Shown piece after piece: positions 35,565 to 44,641 of a DNA stretch of 64,000 bases. The stretch's first letter is position 1. Each line of letters begins with the position of its first letter. A program made the position numbers and the translations under genes. A model generated the notes under the pieces. It saw only the letters and a list, made by a program, of their open reading frames with translations. It searched no databases and was not told the origin of the DNA. Source of the DNA: Holophagaceae bacterium. Its GTDB lineage: Bacteria > Acidobacteriota > Holophagae > Holophagales > Holophagaceae. The DNA is taken from assembly GCA_009783055.1 (NCBI GenBank), contig WRHW01000002.1, positions 1-64,000 of the forward strand, in the 5' to 3' direction.

Positions 35565-37076
35565 ATGGCTCTGATACCCAAAGAATCAATCATTTTTGAG
35601 CGTTCTGTTCCAGGCAAGGTAGGGATGGATATGCCTGCCTTGGACGTACCTATCGCCAGCGACACTCGCCCTTCACACCTAAAAAGGCTGTCTTTTTCTG
35701 CCATGCCGGAAGTCAGCGAAGTTGACGTCATCAGGCATTTCACTCGTTTATCTAGGTGGAATTTCGGCGTAGACGATGGCCTATATCCCCTTGGAAGTTG
35801 CACGATGAAGCACAATCCAAGGATTAACGAAAAAGTTGCGTCTCTGCCTGGGTTTGCCCAGAGTCACCCGCTGGCACCTGCAAAACATGTCCAAGGCAAC
35901 ATGGTGCTGATGTGGACGCTCCAAGAATGGCTTAAAGAAATAACAGGGCTGGCCGCGGTAACATTGCATCCCGCCGCCGGAGCACATGGAGAATTGACAG
36001 GGGTGATGCTTATTCGCGCCTACCATATTTCTAAAGGTTCAAAGCGTAGCATCATGTTGATTCCTGACAGCGCGCACGGCACCAACCCAGCTACAGCGGC
36101 GATGGCCGGTTATACCTGTGTTGAGGTTCCCAGCCAGGCGGATGGCACGATCTCCTTCGATGATGTGACAGATGCCTCTTCCGGAAAAACCAAGAAAGGC
36201 CTCCTGAGCCTACTTAAGGAACATGGCTCAGAGGTTGCAGGAATAATGATAACCAACCCAAACACCGTTGGAATATTTGAATATCGGATTGGGGAAATAG
36301 CTAAGTTACTACATGATATAGATGCACTTCTCTACATGGATGGTGCAAACATGAACGCCCTTATGGGTGTAGCCCGACCGGGTGACTTCGGTATAGATGT
36401 AATGCACTTAAATCTCCATAAAACCTTCGGCACGCCTCATGGCGGTGGTGGCCCAGGCAGTGGCCCAGTGGCCTGTTCGATTGCACTAGAGCCATTTCTA
36501 CCGCGTCCGGTAGTTGTTAAAACATCTGGCGGTTATGAATTGGAATGGAATCGTCCCCAGAGCATTGGTAAGATGCACAGCTATTTTGGCAATTTTGCTA
36601 TGGAAGTGAGGGCATTGGCTTTTTGTCTAAGTCATGGGTCTGATGGATTGCGAAAAGCTACGATGAGAGCCATCATAAACGCCAACTACATACGTAAACA
36701 GCTCGAAGGCACATATCACCTGCAATACAGCACGCCCACTTTGCACGAAGTCGTATTTGATGACACACATCAATCCAAGCATGGAGTGAATACGCTTGAC
36801 ATTGCAAAGGGATTGATAGACAGAGGATTCCACCCCCCAACTATCTATTTTCCGCTAGTGATTCACGGTGCTCTGATGATCGAGCCAACAGAAAGCGAAA
36901 GCAAAGCTGAATTGGATGCCTTTATTGAAGCCATGCTAGACATTGCCAAAGGTGCAGAGAATAACCCAGATTCCATCAAGCAATGTCCTGTTAAAGCACC
37001 CGTTTGTCGCCTAGACGAAACCACCGCCGCAAGAAAACCGGTATTGCGGTGGAAAGCCCCCTCCGCCAACTCCTAG
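35565..37076 (+). CDS. gcvPB: Glycine dehydrogenase (decarboxylating) subunit 2
   Basis: A 503-residue C-terminal half of the P-protein. It carries the PLP lysine (K286 in HLNLHKTFGTPHGGGGPG), and DSAHGTNPATAAMAGY is also conserved. With GcvPA it decarboxylates glycine and passes the aminomethyl group to the lipoyl H-protein. The end is followed after 17 nt by the MmeI-like gene, so the restriction enzyme gene abuts a housekeeping operon. Confidence 0.95.
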   Translation: MALIPKESIIFERSVPGKVGMDMPALDVPIASDTRPSHLKRLSFSAMPEVSEVDVIRHFTRLSRWNFGVDDGLYPLGSCTMKHNPRINEKVASLPGFAQSHPLAPAKHVQGNMVLMWTLQEWLKEITGLAAVTLHPAAGAHGELTGVMLIRAYHISKGSKRSIMLIPDSAHGTNPATAAMAGYTCVEVPSQADGTISFDDVTDASSGKTKKGLLSLLKEHGSEVAGIMITNPNTVGIFEYRIGEIAKLLHDIDALLYMDGANMNALMGVARPGDFGIDVMHLNLHKTFGTPHGGGGPGSGPVACSIALEPFLPRPVVVKTSGGYELEWNRPQSIGKMHSYFGNFAMEVRALAFCLSHGSDGLRKATMRAIINANYIRKQLEGTYHLQYSTPTLHEVVFDDTHQSKHGVNTLDIAKGLIDRGFHPPTIYFPLVIHGALMIEPTESESKAELDAFIEAMLDIAKGAENNPDSIKQCPVKAPVCRLDETTAARKPVLRWKAPSANS

Positions 37077-37093
37077 CCACGTTTCATACATTC

Positions 37094-39829
37094 ATGTCAA
37101 ACCACAAACAAGCCGTAGACTGGGACATAATAGCACTCCGTGCCATCACGTTTGTCAACCGCTGGGTGAAAAGTGGAAAGACCAACGAAAAATCCCACGG
37201 CCAAGGCTTCGTCATAGAGTTCCTCAAAGCCTTCGGCATAGACTGGCTCGCCGCCCCCAACAGCGGAATGGAGACAAAAGTCTTCGACGGCTACTCCGAC
37301 TACATCTGGTTCGGCAGGATAATCATCGAAATGAAATCAAAAGGAGCCGATCCCGGCTTCCAACAAGCCGAAAGTCAGATAAAGAGATACGTGCAGGATT
37401 TGACAGAAGATCAAAAACCAATCCTCTGGATGGCCTGCGACTTTGAGAATATTCGCCTATGGAATACACAGACAGACCAAGTATGGGATTTTAAGACAGC
37501 CAAACTAAAGAAATATAGAAAACACTTTGCCCCCATGCTGGAAGGCACCACAGACGCAGGCATCCATCGTGACAAAGAAGGGGTAAACAGGCTCGCCGCA
37601 GAAAAAATGGCCAAGCTCCATGACGAACTCAAACAGAACTACAGCGGGCAGGACTTGGAAATCTACCTCGCAAGGTTACTATTTTGCCTATTTGCCAACG
37701 ACACAGACATATTCCATCAGGACAGCTTGCAACATTACATCGAAGCTACAGCAGAAAACGGAAGTGACCTGAATGCATATCTAACCAGGTTGTTCCATGA
37801 CCTCAACAAAGCGGAGGACAACCGTAGGCCGCCAAATCCCTACTTGGAGTCTAACCCCCGCTTGAGTGCCAAAATTGACGGCTCTCACTTCAGATACATT
37901 AATGGTAGCTTATTTGAAAGGAACCTTGACCCAGCCACCTTTAATCGCAGAATGCGAGATGAATTGCTCGATTGCCTTAACTTCGACTGGGGACAAATTA
38001 GTCCGGCCATATTTGGTTCAATGTTCCAAGGGGTAATGGACAAAGACCAGAGGCGGGAAATTGGGGCGCACTACACATCAGAAGAAAACATACTAAAGCT
38101 AATAAACCCACTATTCATGGATGACTTAAGAAAAGAGTTTGACCGAGCAAAGAAAAAAAGGGGCACAAAGGCACTAGCGGACTTCCATGACAAACTAGCA
38201 AGCCTCAAATTCCTTGATCCCGCCTGTGGTTGTGGCAACTTTCTTATCATTGCCTATAGGGAACTGCGAGAGCTAGAGCTTGAAGTCGTCAAGGCAATAG
38301 CAGGCTACAGACATCAACTCATACCGGCAAACATAGAGCATCACCTCAAAGTCAACGTAGACCAGTTTTATGGAATAGAGATAGAGGAGTGGCCATGTCA
38401 GATAGCTAGAACAGGCATGTGGCTGATGGATCACCTGATGAACCTGGAGGCAACTGAAATATTTGAACGCTATGAGTACCGCCTGCCCCTCAAACAGGGT
38501 GCCACCATAGTCCACGCCAATGCCCATCGAATTGATTGGGAGGAGATAGTCCCTAAGAATGAACTGAGTTATATACTTGGCAATCCGCCGTTTGGGGGGG
38601 CACGGACAGGAGCGGACCCCAAAGAAACTGAGCGGAAGAAAGAAGATATGCAAATAGTCTTCGGAGGCACAAAAGGTGTCGGTGAATTAGACTACGTTAC
38701 CGCTTGGTACAAAAAAGCAACTGAGATGATGAGTGGCACAGCGATTAAGACAGCCTTCGTCTCCACAAACTCCATAACCCAAGGTGAACAAGTGGCAATA
38801 CTTTGGAAACCATTGATGGACAAAGGTACATTCATCAACTTTGGCATACCCACCTTCAAATGGAGTAATGAAGCAAAAGGCAAAGCCGCAGTTCATTGTG
38901 TGATTATTGGGTTTAGCTATAGCCAAACCCAACCGAATATAAACCCGTACCTAATGGAAGCATCAACAGTCTTTATAGAAAGCCGTAAGGTTCCCCTGTG
39001 TAGTGTACCGGAAATGGTATTTGGTAGTATGCCAAACGACGGGGGAAATCTCATTATTGAAGCTGATGAATACAAAGAGTTTCTGAAAGCCGAGCCGAAG
39101 GCAAAAAAATTCATAAGGAAGTTTGTAGGGGCAGATGAATTTATAAACAGCCTCCCACGCTACTGCCTATGGCTTATTGAGGCAACACCTTCAGAATTGC
39201 GGTCTATGCCGACAGTCATGGATCGGGTCGAAAGATGCCGACAGCATAGACTGGCAAGCAAGCGAGAGGCAACCCGTAGACTGGCCGAAACACCAACGCT
39301 TTTTGGGGAGAATAGGCAACCAAGCAGTCATTATGTGCTAATTCCAAGCACCTCCTCAGAAAAGCGGCAGTATATCCCCGTTGGCTTCATGTCGCCTGAC
39401 GTTATTGCGAGCAACGCCGCGCACATGGTGCCCAATGCCCCTCTCTATCACTTTGGCATACTCACATCCAGTGTCCACATGGCATGGATGCGAGCAGTAG
39501 GGGGACGGTTGAAAAGCGATTACCGCTACTCAAAAGATATTGTCTACAACAACTTCCCTTGGCCAGAAGCAAAGGAAAAGCAACAGGAAGACATCGAAAA
39601 GCTATCACAAGCAGTTCTTGATGCACGGGGTATGTTTCCCGGAAGCTCCCTCGCAGATCTCTACGACCCCCTAACCATGCCACTTGAACTCCGAAAAGCT
39701 CACAATGCTCTAGACAAAGCTGTGATGAAGCTCTATGGCTTCGCCAAAGACATGTCTGAACCTGAGATTGTGGCGGAGTTGATGGAAATGTATCAAGGGT
39801 TGGTTAGCAGGGATAACCAACACATCTAA
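37094..39829 (+). CDS. MmeI-like type IIL/IIG restriction-modification enzyme
   Basis: A 911-residue single-chain restriction-methylation enzyme, the same size as MmeI (919 aa). The N-terminal nuclease shows D69-x9-E79-M-K81, matching the D-X9-EXK site of MmeI almost residue for residue. A helical spacer leads to an N6-adenine methyltransferase with the SAM motif FLDPACGCGNFL (about 373-383) and catalytic NPPFGG (497-502). A target recognition region (about 600-800) and a C-terminal helical part follow. One protein should both methylate one strand and cut about 20 nt from its site. ATG 37094 lies 17 nt after gcvPB. The longer ORF from 37004 overlaps gcvPB and is rejected. The recognition sequence cannot be read. 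Confidence 0.93.
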   Translation: MSNHKQAVDWDIIALRAITFVNRWVKSGKTNEKSHGQGFVIEFLKAFGIDWLAAPNSGMETKVFDGYSDYIWFGRIIIEMKSKGADPGFQQAESQIKRYVQDLTEDQKPILWMACDFENIRLWNTQTDQVWDFKTAKLKKYRKHFAPMLEGTTDAGIHRDKEGVNRLAAEKMAKLHDELKQNYSGQDLEIYLARLLFCLFANDTDIFHQDSLQHYIEATAENGSDLNAYLTRLFHDLNKAEDNRRPPNPYLESNPRLSAKIDGSHFRYINGSLFERNLDPATFNRRMRDELLDCLNFDWGQISPAIFGSMFQGVMDKDQRREIGAHYTSEENILKLINPLFMDDLRKEFDRAKKKRGTKALADFHDKLASLKFLDPACGCGNFLIIAYRELRELELEVVKAIAGYRHQLIPANIEHHLKVNVDQFYGIEIEEWPCQIARTGMWLMDHLMNLEATEIFERYEYRLPLKQGATIVHANAHRIDWEEIVPKNELSYILGNPPFGGARTGADPKETERKKEDMQIVFGGTKGVGELDYVTAWYKKATEMMSGTAIKTAFVSTNSITQGEQVAILWKPLMDKGTFINFGIPTFKWSNEAKGKAAVHCVIIGFSYSQTQPNINPYLMEASTVFIESRKVPLCSVPEMVFGSMPNDGGNLIIEADEYKEFLKAEPKAKKFIRKFVGADEFINSLPRYCLWLIEATPSELRSMPTVMDRVERCRQHRLASKREATRRLAETPTLFGENRQPSSHYVLIPSTSSEKRQYIPVGFMSPDVIASNAAHMVPNAPLYHFGILTSSVHMAWMRAVGGRLKSDYRYSKDIVYNNFPWPEAKEKQQEDIEKLSQAVLDARGMFPGSSLADLYDPLTMPLELRKAHNALDKAVMKLYGFAKDMSEPEIVAELMEMYQGLVSRDNQHI

Positions 39830-39907
39830 GGAAGTAGGGAAGCCCCTCATTGGATGGCGTGTATTCGAAGATGGACGCATCGAGCCAAAGAATCCGAGGA
39901 GTAAAAA

Positions 39908-40162
39908 ATGACAAATGACTTGAGCAATGACTGGCGGCTATGCAATCAGATGGAATATCTGAAGGGAGAGACTATTAAGCATTCCAAATGGATAACCCTA
40001 GAAGAGAGCTGGGATCACGACCACTGTGCATTTTGTTCCGACAAACTGGATGCCTCCACAATCGAAAAAGCATATTGCACAACGGATTACTACCATTGGA
40101 TATGCCCAGAGTGCTACAACGACTTCAAAGAAATGTTTGAGTGGACGCTTGAAGAATTATAA
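39908..40162 (+). CDS. Small CxxC-pair protein, function unknown
   Basis: An 84-residue acidic protein with two Cys pairs, HDHCAFC and CPEC, spaced like a zinc ribbon, and Trp-rich surroundings (WITLEESWDHDH, YYHWICPECYNDFKEMFEW). The pattern resembles a small conserved protein family found scattered in bacteria, whose function I do not know. The ATG has GAGGAG 7 nt upstream, which supports expression. It follows the MmeI-like gene by 78 nt on the same strand. A stop codon in another frame overlaps its ATG. Confidence 0.75.
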   Translation: MTNDLSNDWRLCNQMEYLKGETIKHSKWITLEESWDHDHCAFCSDKLDASTIEKAYCTTDYYHWICPECYNDFKEMFEWTLEEL

Positions 40163-40308
40163 TCACTTGATCGTTTCGCTTTGCACTCTGTGGCCACATT
40201 TTATAGCCGATAGCCACTAGCCGCTCGCAAATTAGGAATCCACATCATAACCCCAATAGAAAAGGCTACTGTGGACAATAAAAGATAAAGTTGCTATATA
40301 CTTACAGC

Positions 40309-40878
40309 ATGTATTTTAATTTGTTTCTTGCGACCCTCATTCAGATTTCCAGCCCTGTGGATATTAAGATAGCTGTCCAGAATGAGGTGGCATCGCGCCC
40401 TGTGGCCAATGCCAATGATTTATACAAACTATTGCACCAATCTGTTTTTGGAGTTGGACACATTATTTCTAGCAAAGAATCAGCTAGGGAGTATTTGCAA
40501 AGCGAAATGGCCTCGCTGGGGCCAGCCTTGCCAAATGAACTGTTGTATGACGATCTGGGGGGAGGTATTGCCAGAGTAAATCTGCGCCCATTCAGGGATG
40601 GAAATGGTTCTATAGAAGACCTGTTGGTAGCAATGGTTGAAACGGCCAAGGCCAATAAGGGAACCCAAAAGATGATGACAGAAAGAGTCAATGAGGCATG
40701 TCGAATCCTTGCAAAACAAAAAAAGAAGGTGTTGGCAAAGAGCCTAAAGTCATTGGCTAAAAAACAAGCCTCCAGTGGCTATCCGGCTCTGCATCACTCG
40801 GAAGCCTACCGCAATGCCTACCTTCCCGCATACCGCATCGTTGATAGGAAATTCCTTCCCCCAATGGAAGAACTTTGA
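40309..40878 (+). CDS. Hypothetical protein, probably exported
   Basis: A 189-residue protein not recognised. The N-terminus MYFNLFLATLIQISSPVD is a short hydrophobic stretch that may be a signal peptide. The rest is helical and Lys-rich in the middle (ILAKQKKKVLAKSLKSLAKKQ), with conserved-looking LLHQSVFGVGH and HHSEAYRNAYLPAYRIV motifs. The ATG at 40309 is preferred over the TTG at 40291, but no clear ribosome binding site marks either. It is convergent with the DUF4388-like gene and separated from it by palindromic repeat A. Confidence 0.65.
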   Translation: MYFNLFLATLIQISSPVDIKIAVQNEVASRPVANANDLYKLLHQSVFGVGHIISSKESAREYLQSEMASLGPALPNELLYDDLGGGIARVNLRPFRDGNGSIEDLLVAMVETAKANKGTQKMMTERVNEACRILAKQKKKVLAKSLKSLAKKQASSGYPALHHSEAYRNAYLPAYRIVDRKFLPPMEEL

Positions 40879-40926
40879 GCAGGTGTAGTCATTAACTTCT
40901 GCGAGCGAGAGTGACCTGTCACCTTT

Positions 40927-40962
40927 GTACCACGTTGCTACCTACCGGGTGCAACTTGGTAT
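40927..40962. repeat. Palindromic repeat family A, copy 4
   Basis: GTACCACGTTGCTACC, a 4-nt loop, and GGGTGCAACTTGGTAT. The right arm and following AAA are identical to copy 2 and to the complement of copy 1. It lies between two convergent genes. Confidence 0.85.
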
Positions 40963-41019
40963 AAACCCCCTTCTTTCCACCTTCGGTGTCTTGCACAACC
41001 GGTAGTCTTGCAAACGGCT

Positions 41020-42810
41020 CTATTGAACTTCAGTAATATCACTAATTTGAATAGCTTTTGGTCGCATGCTCTGGTCCTTGATTATGTTTAATAAACTTCT
41101 AACTTCAGCATCGACAACATTTTTATTTTTGTAATTACCTGCAAATAGCCGATAGCAGTCCCCTCCATTTCGTATGCGATAGGGGGTCAAAAAGAAATCC
41201 GGCCTTGATGAGCCAAGTATTTGCGCATAGTTTTGTAATGTCTCTTGCTGACATGCAACAACCAACACAATGGTCCAATTTGTCTTGGGAAGGTTTGCCC
41301 GAAATGCTTTTCCCTGCTTTAATGCAAGGGCTACATCTCCATCTGCGATAGCCCTGTAGCGAGCATCTTTTGATATGTTTACAGTGCTTTGTTCTGGGAT
41401 TGGCTGAGTGGTATCAGGTGTTTGCGGAGAGGTAGGAGGAGCAATTGGTTTGGGTGGTTGTGATGAAGGATCATTGCCTAGAGTAGGTTGGCCTTGTTGG
41501 AGTGTATCTGTTGCCCTTCCGTCCGTATTGGTTTCTTGTATTTCGAGAGGAAATTTACCCCCCCCCCAACTTTGGTTTGGGTCTCGAGGGCTTGTTTTGA
41601 GAAGCCACAACTGATAAAGAGCCCAAGCAATTGTGGCACCAACTACAACCAAAACCAAGGTGCGGATAATAATAACAAAAGACCACTTGCCACTTTCTGT
41701 ATCTGCTACTTCATCTGTGACTGGCGGTCCACTATCTTCATAATCATCTTCATAAGAATCTTCTTGACCAATCTTAATCGAAGGCTCAAGTTCAAGTGGC
41801 TCTTCTATAGTGGAACTTGAAAACGGAATTACCTTGCCTACAGATTTTTTTATCTCCTCTTTTGGCAGTGGCTCTTCGATTTTTTCTGGAATAGGTTCGG
41901 GTACGTCCTCTTCTTGAGGAGTTTCTGGTTCTTCTTCCTCTCCGATATTTCCAATATTGTCTATTAATGCCGCTAGGTCTTTGTCAAATTTTATTGTGTC
42001 AAGTCTTACTGTTGGTTTGCCTGCATCATCTATGTCCTCCATCAGCTTTTTCTTCTGAGGCGATTGGATGTTGGATGGGGGCTTGGTTGGATCAGGAGTA
42101 TCTAGGGCTTTTGTGATGGCTTTTTTGTCGATGGGTGGTAACTCAAAGAGTTTTCCCCAACCAATCTCGCGTAAAAATAATGCGAAGGCACTTGTTCGTC
42201 TTGGCTCTATACCAGTCTCGCTACTTAGCTCTAATATCGTGTGTGTGCCATCCATCAATCGAGCCATTTTTAACAAGTCGGCGGGCAGATCCAAGTCGTC
42301 GTATATGCGCTTGCCCTGCAAGAGCACTACCTGATTAAGGGGACCTAGTAGCTCTAGCAGACCCTCATGGTCTGTTACTCCCATTACACCTGCAAATAAC
42401 AGAGAAGGAGTATTGAGTGGTAGCCGAACTATGGATTCATCTAGCTCGTCTTTATTGTCAAATACAGGCGACTCAGTTGCAACCAGTGCTGACCGCACTA
42501 TTTGCTCAACTTGTAGTCGAGCAACTTCTATTAGATCCCTTTGGGTGATATACCCCATTTCAATCAAGTTTTTTCCGATGGACATGCCTGACCTTAGGTT
42601 AGCCAAGGCATATTCCATTTGCTCCTTTGTCAATTTTCCGTGCTCAACCATGATCGTGGAGAGTTTGTCAGTAGGGAAATTGCTTGAGGCAAAGACAATA
42701 TCCCCAGAGTCGATATGCACTGTGCGCGTAAATTCATCTCCTACGCGCCAATGGCCCGTTTCCCGCCCGCGGCAACGACGGAAGAGATCGGGGATTGTCT
42801 TTATTGTCAT
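41020..42810 (-). CDS. DUF4388-like/membrane/SPOR-like protein
   Basis: A 596-residue protein. Residues 1 to about 225 resemble DUF4388/PATAN-type regulatory domains (HIDSGDIVFASSNFPTDKL, GKLTKEQMEYAL, KNLIEMGYITQRDL). A long acidic Pro/Glu linker (230-375) leads to one transmembrane helix (about 377-404), then a Pro/Gln-rich segment and a C-terminal ~90-residue domain (NWTIVLVVACQQETLQNYAQ...GDCYRLFAGNYKNKN) that looks like a SPOR fold. This would place a cytoplasmic sensor on one side and a septal-glycan binder in the periplasm. Its start overlaps the tyrS stop by 4 nt. The domain calls rest on pattern recognition only. Confidence 0.7.
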   Translation of the reverse strand: MTIKTIPDLFRRCRGRETGHWRVGDEFTRTVHIDSGDIVFASSNFPTDKLSTIMVEHGKLTKEQMEYALANLRSGMSIGKNLIEMGYITQRDLIEVARLQVEQIVRSALVATESPVFDNKDELDESIVRLPLNTPSLLFAGVMGVTDHEGLLELLGPLNQVVLLQGKRIYDDLDLPADLLKMARLMDGTHTILELSSETGIEPRRTSAFALFLREIGWGKLFELPPIDKKAITKALDTPDPTKPPSNIQSPQKKKLMEDIDDAGKPTVRLDTIKFDKDLAALIDNIGNIGEEEEPETPQEEDVPEPIPEKIEEPLPKEEIKKSVGKVIPFSSSTIEEPLELEPSIKIGQEDSYEDDYEDSGPPVTDEVADTESGKWSFVIIIRTLVLVVVGATIAWALYQLWLLKTSPRDPNQSWGGGKFPLEIQETNTDGRATDTLQQGQPTLGNDPSSQPPKPIAPPTSPQTPDTTQPIPEQSTVNISKDARYRAIADGDVALALKQGKAFRANLPKTNWTIVLVVACQQETLQNYAQILGSSRPDFFLTPYRIRNGGDCYRLFAGNYKNKNVVDAEVRSLLNIIKDQSMRPKAIQISDITEVQ

Positions 42811-44000
42811 TTAACCACCCAACGCTGTAGCTTAAGTTTACCTACTCTTACTAGCAAATCATCCCCTGACCTCAACCAAATTTTTGCTTGACCATCGGAA
42901 ATTTTTTGTCCATCCACGCTGATAGCCCCTTGGGATATAAGTCTTTCTGCTTCTTTGCGGGATACAGCCATCCCTCTTTCTGTTAGCAGTCTGGATAGGG
43001 GGACTTCATCACTTGTGGGGCATACTTCTACGGTGGGGGCATCTTCAACCTTACGCTCGCTAAATCTGCGTATCCATTTTTCTTCTGCCTCACGGGCTAC
43101 AGAGGCACCATGAAATTGAGCTGTAATATCTCTGGCCAGTGCCTTTTTTGCTGACATTGGATGGCCTTTTTTTAGTTCATCAATTTGAGATGGCAGAATA
43201 TCAGTCAGAAGGAGATACCATGACCACATTGTTTCGTCACTGATACTCATCGTCTTTGCAAATTGGGAATCTGCATCTTCAGTAAACCCTATGTAGTTGC
43301 CCAAGGATTTTGACATTTTTTCTGTGCCGTCAGTCCCTACTAAGAGTGGCACAGTCAGGACAATTTGGGGGGCCTGCCCAAAGCTGATTTGCAAGTCGCG
43401 CCCCCTCATTAAGTTGAAGAGTTGGTCGTTTCCACCCATTTCTACGTCGCATTTAAGGCATACGGAGTCATAGGCTTGCGCGAGTGGGTATAGTAACTCG
43501 TGTAGTGCAATAGGCTCGCTTGCGGCCATTCGTTTGCTAAAATCATTTCGCTCCAATAGCTGGGCAACTGTAATCTTAGCCGCCAAGCGTATCCAACCCT
43601 CACCACCCAGCGGAGCAAGCCATTCGCTATTGAAGCGAATTTCTGTCAGATCAGGGTCTAAAATATTGAATACTTGGGTTTTATATGTTTCTGCATTTTC
43701 TTCTATCTCTTCTCTGCTCAATGGCGGCCTAGTTGTTTTCTTACCGGTGGGATCACCTATCATCCCAGTAAAATCACCTATCAGAAAAATTACTGTGTGG
43801 CCAAGTTTTTGAAATTGAGCCATTTTTCGTAGCAAAACTCCGTGGCCGAGATGTAGATCGGGGGCGGTAGGGTCAAACCCAGCCTTAACTCGCAATGGGC
43901 GACCTGAAAGAATGCGCAGTTCCAAGTCTTCTGCCGTGTGACAGGTGACGGTGCCTTTTAGTAGGAGGTCGAGGGCTCCCTGGACAGAAACAATGCTCAT
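42807..44000 (-). CDS. tyrS: Tyrosyl-tRNA synthetase
   Basis: A 397-residue class I synthetase. FDPTAPDLHLGHGVLLRKM carries the HIGH-type site, KMSKSLGNYI the KMSKS loop, and the C-terminal S4 domain (PLSRLLTERGMAVSRKEAERLI) binds tRNA. The length and the HLGHG form match the TyrRS type of TyrZ. ATG 44000 is preferred to the TTG at 44018. Neither has a convincing Shine-Dalgarno sequence. Its end overlaps the start of the downstream DUF4388-like gene (ATGA). Confidence 0.95.
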   Translation of the reverse strand: MSIVSVQGALDLLLKGTVTCHTAEDLELRILSGRPLRVKAGFDPTAPDLHLGHGVLLRKMAQFQKLGHTVIFLIGDFTGMIGDPTGKKTTRPPLSREEIEENAETYKTQVFNILDPDLTEIRFNSEWLAPLGGEGWIRLAAKITVAQLLERNDFSKRMAASEPIALHELLYPLAQAYDSVCLKCDVEMGGNDQLFNLMRGRDLQISFGQAPQIVLTVPLLVGTDGTEKMSKSLGNYIGFTEDADSQFAKTMSISDETMWSWYLLLTDILPSQIDELKKGHPMSAKKALARDITAQFHGASVAREAEEKWIRRFSERKVEDAPTVEVCPTSDEVPLSRLLTERGMAVSRKEAERLISQGAISVDGQKISDGQAKIWLRSGDDLLVRVGKLKLQRWVVK

Positions 44001-44100
44001 TGGAAAATTTTGGCTCAAAAATGTAAATACATACAGATACTTTGTAGATTTTTCATAAATTTGTTGTTCCGCCTTGCGTGGTCAAACTCAAAAACTAGTA

Positions 44101-44628
44101 TCATCGGATGTCGATCTCGACAAGTTTTTCACCCTCCCAACGTAGCCAAATAGTCGTTCTATCTGGCATTTTGTATCTTATCTCATATGTATTTTTACCA
44201 TTTGTTGGCCTATGGTAATTTAACTGCAAAATATCTTTTTGTAGCTCCTCAAGAGTGGGGGGTGAAGAAGGCAGGTCTTTTACTTTTGTCCGCCAAATCG
44301 CTGAATTTTTTACAAATTCTGCCTCTGTAGGATAAATAGCCAAAAGCTCTGGGTTGTCTTTATACAATTTTGATGCCCCTTCGTCAGTTTTTATGGCCTC
44401 CACGACTGAAAGAAATTGGTTCCAAGGTTTTTCTAGTTTGGATAAAACAAGGCCATTAGCCCACCCTAAAACAACATCTTTGCCAGAATGGGATGCCCAA
44501 TATGCAAAACTGACACAACCAGCGATTGATAAGAGCATAACAATGCCACACCCCATGAGTATCTTGCCCCAGAGGGGGAATTTTTCCCTTGGTTGTACGC
44601 TAGATGTATCCCCATCAGAGTTATTCAT
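44101..44628 (-). CDS. Small single-pass membrane protein, unknown function
   Basis: A 175-residue protein with a cytoplasmic N-terminus, one transmembrane helix (about 23-45, ILMGCGIVMLLSIAGCVSFAYWA) and an extracytoplasmic domain ending in a beta-rich stretch (YEIRYKMPDRTTIWLRWEGEKLVEID). I do not recognise the family. It begins 13 nt after phoH on the same strand and so is probably co-transcribed with it. Confidence 0.72.
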   Translation of the reverse strand: MNNSDGDTSSVQPREKFPLWGKILMGCGIVMLLSIAGCVSFAYWASHSGKDVVLGWANGLVLSKLEKPWNQFLSVVEAIKTDEGASKLYKDNPELLAIYPTEAEFVKNSAIWRTKVKDLPSSPPTLEELQKDILQLNYHRPTNGKNTYEIRYKMPDRTTIWLRWEGEKLVEIDIR

Positions 44629-44641
44629 GGCCTATTCCAAG

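Noticed and set aside
37004-37093. Upstream extension of the MmeI-like protein (30 residues from 37004)
   Set aside because: It overlaps the end of gcvPB in another frame. Starting at 37094 also puts the nuclease residues at nearly the same numbers as in MmeI.
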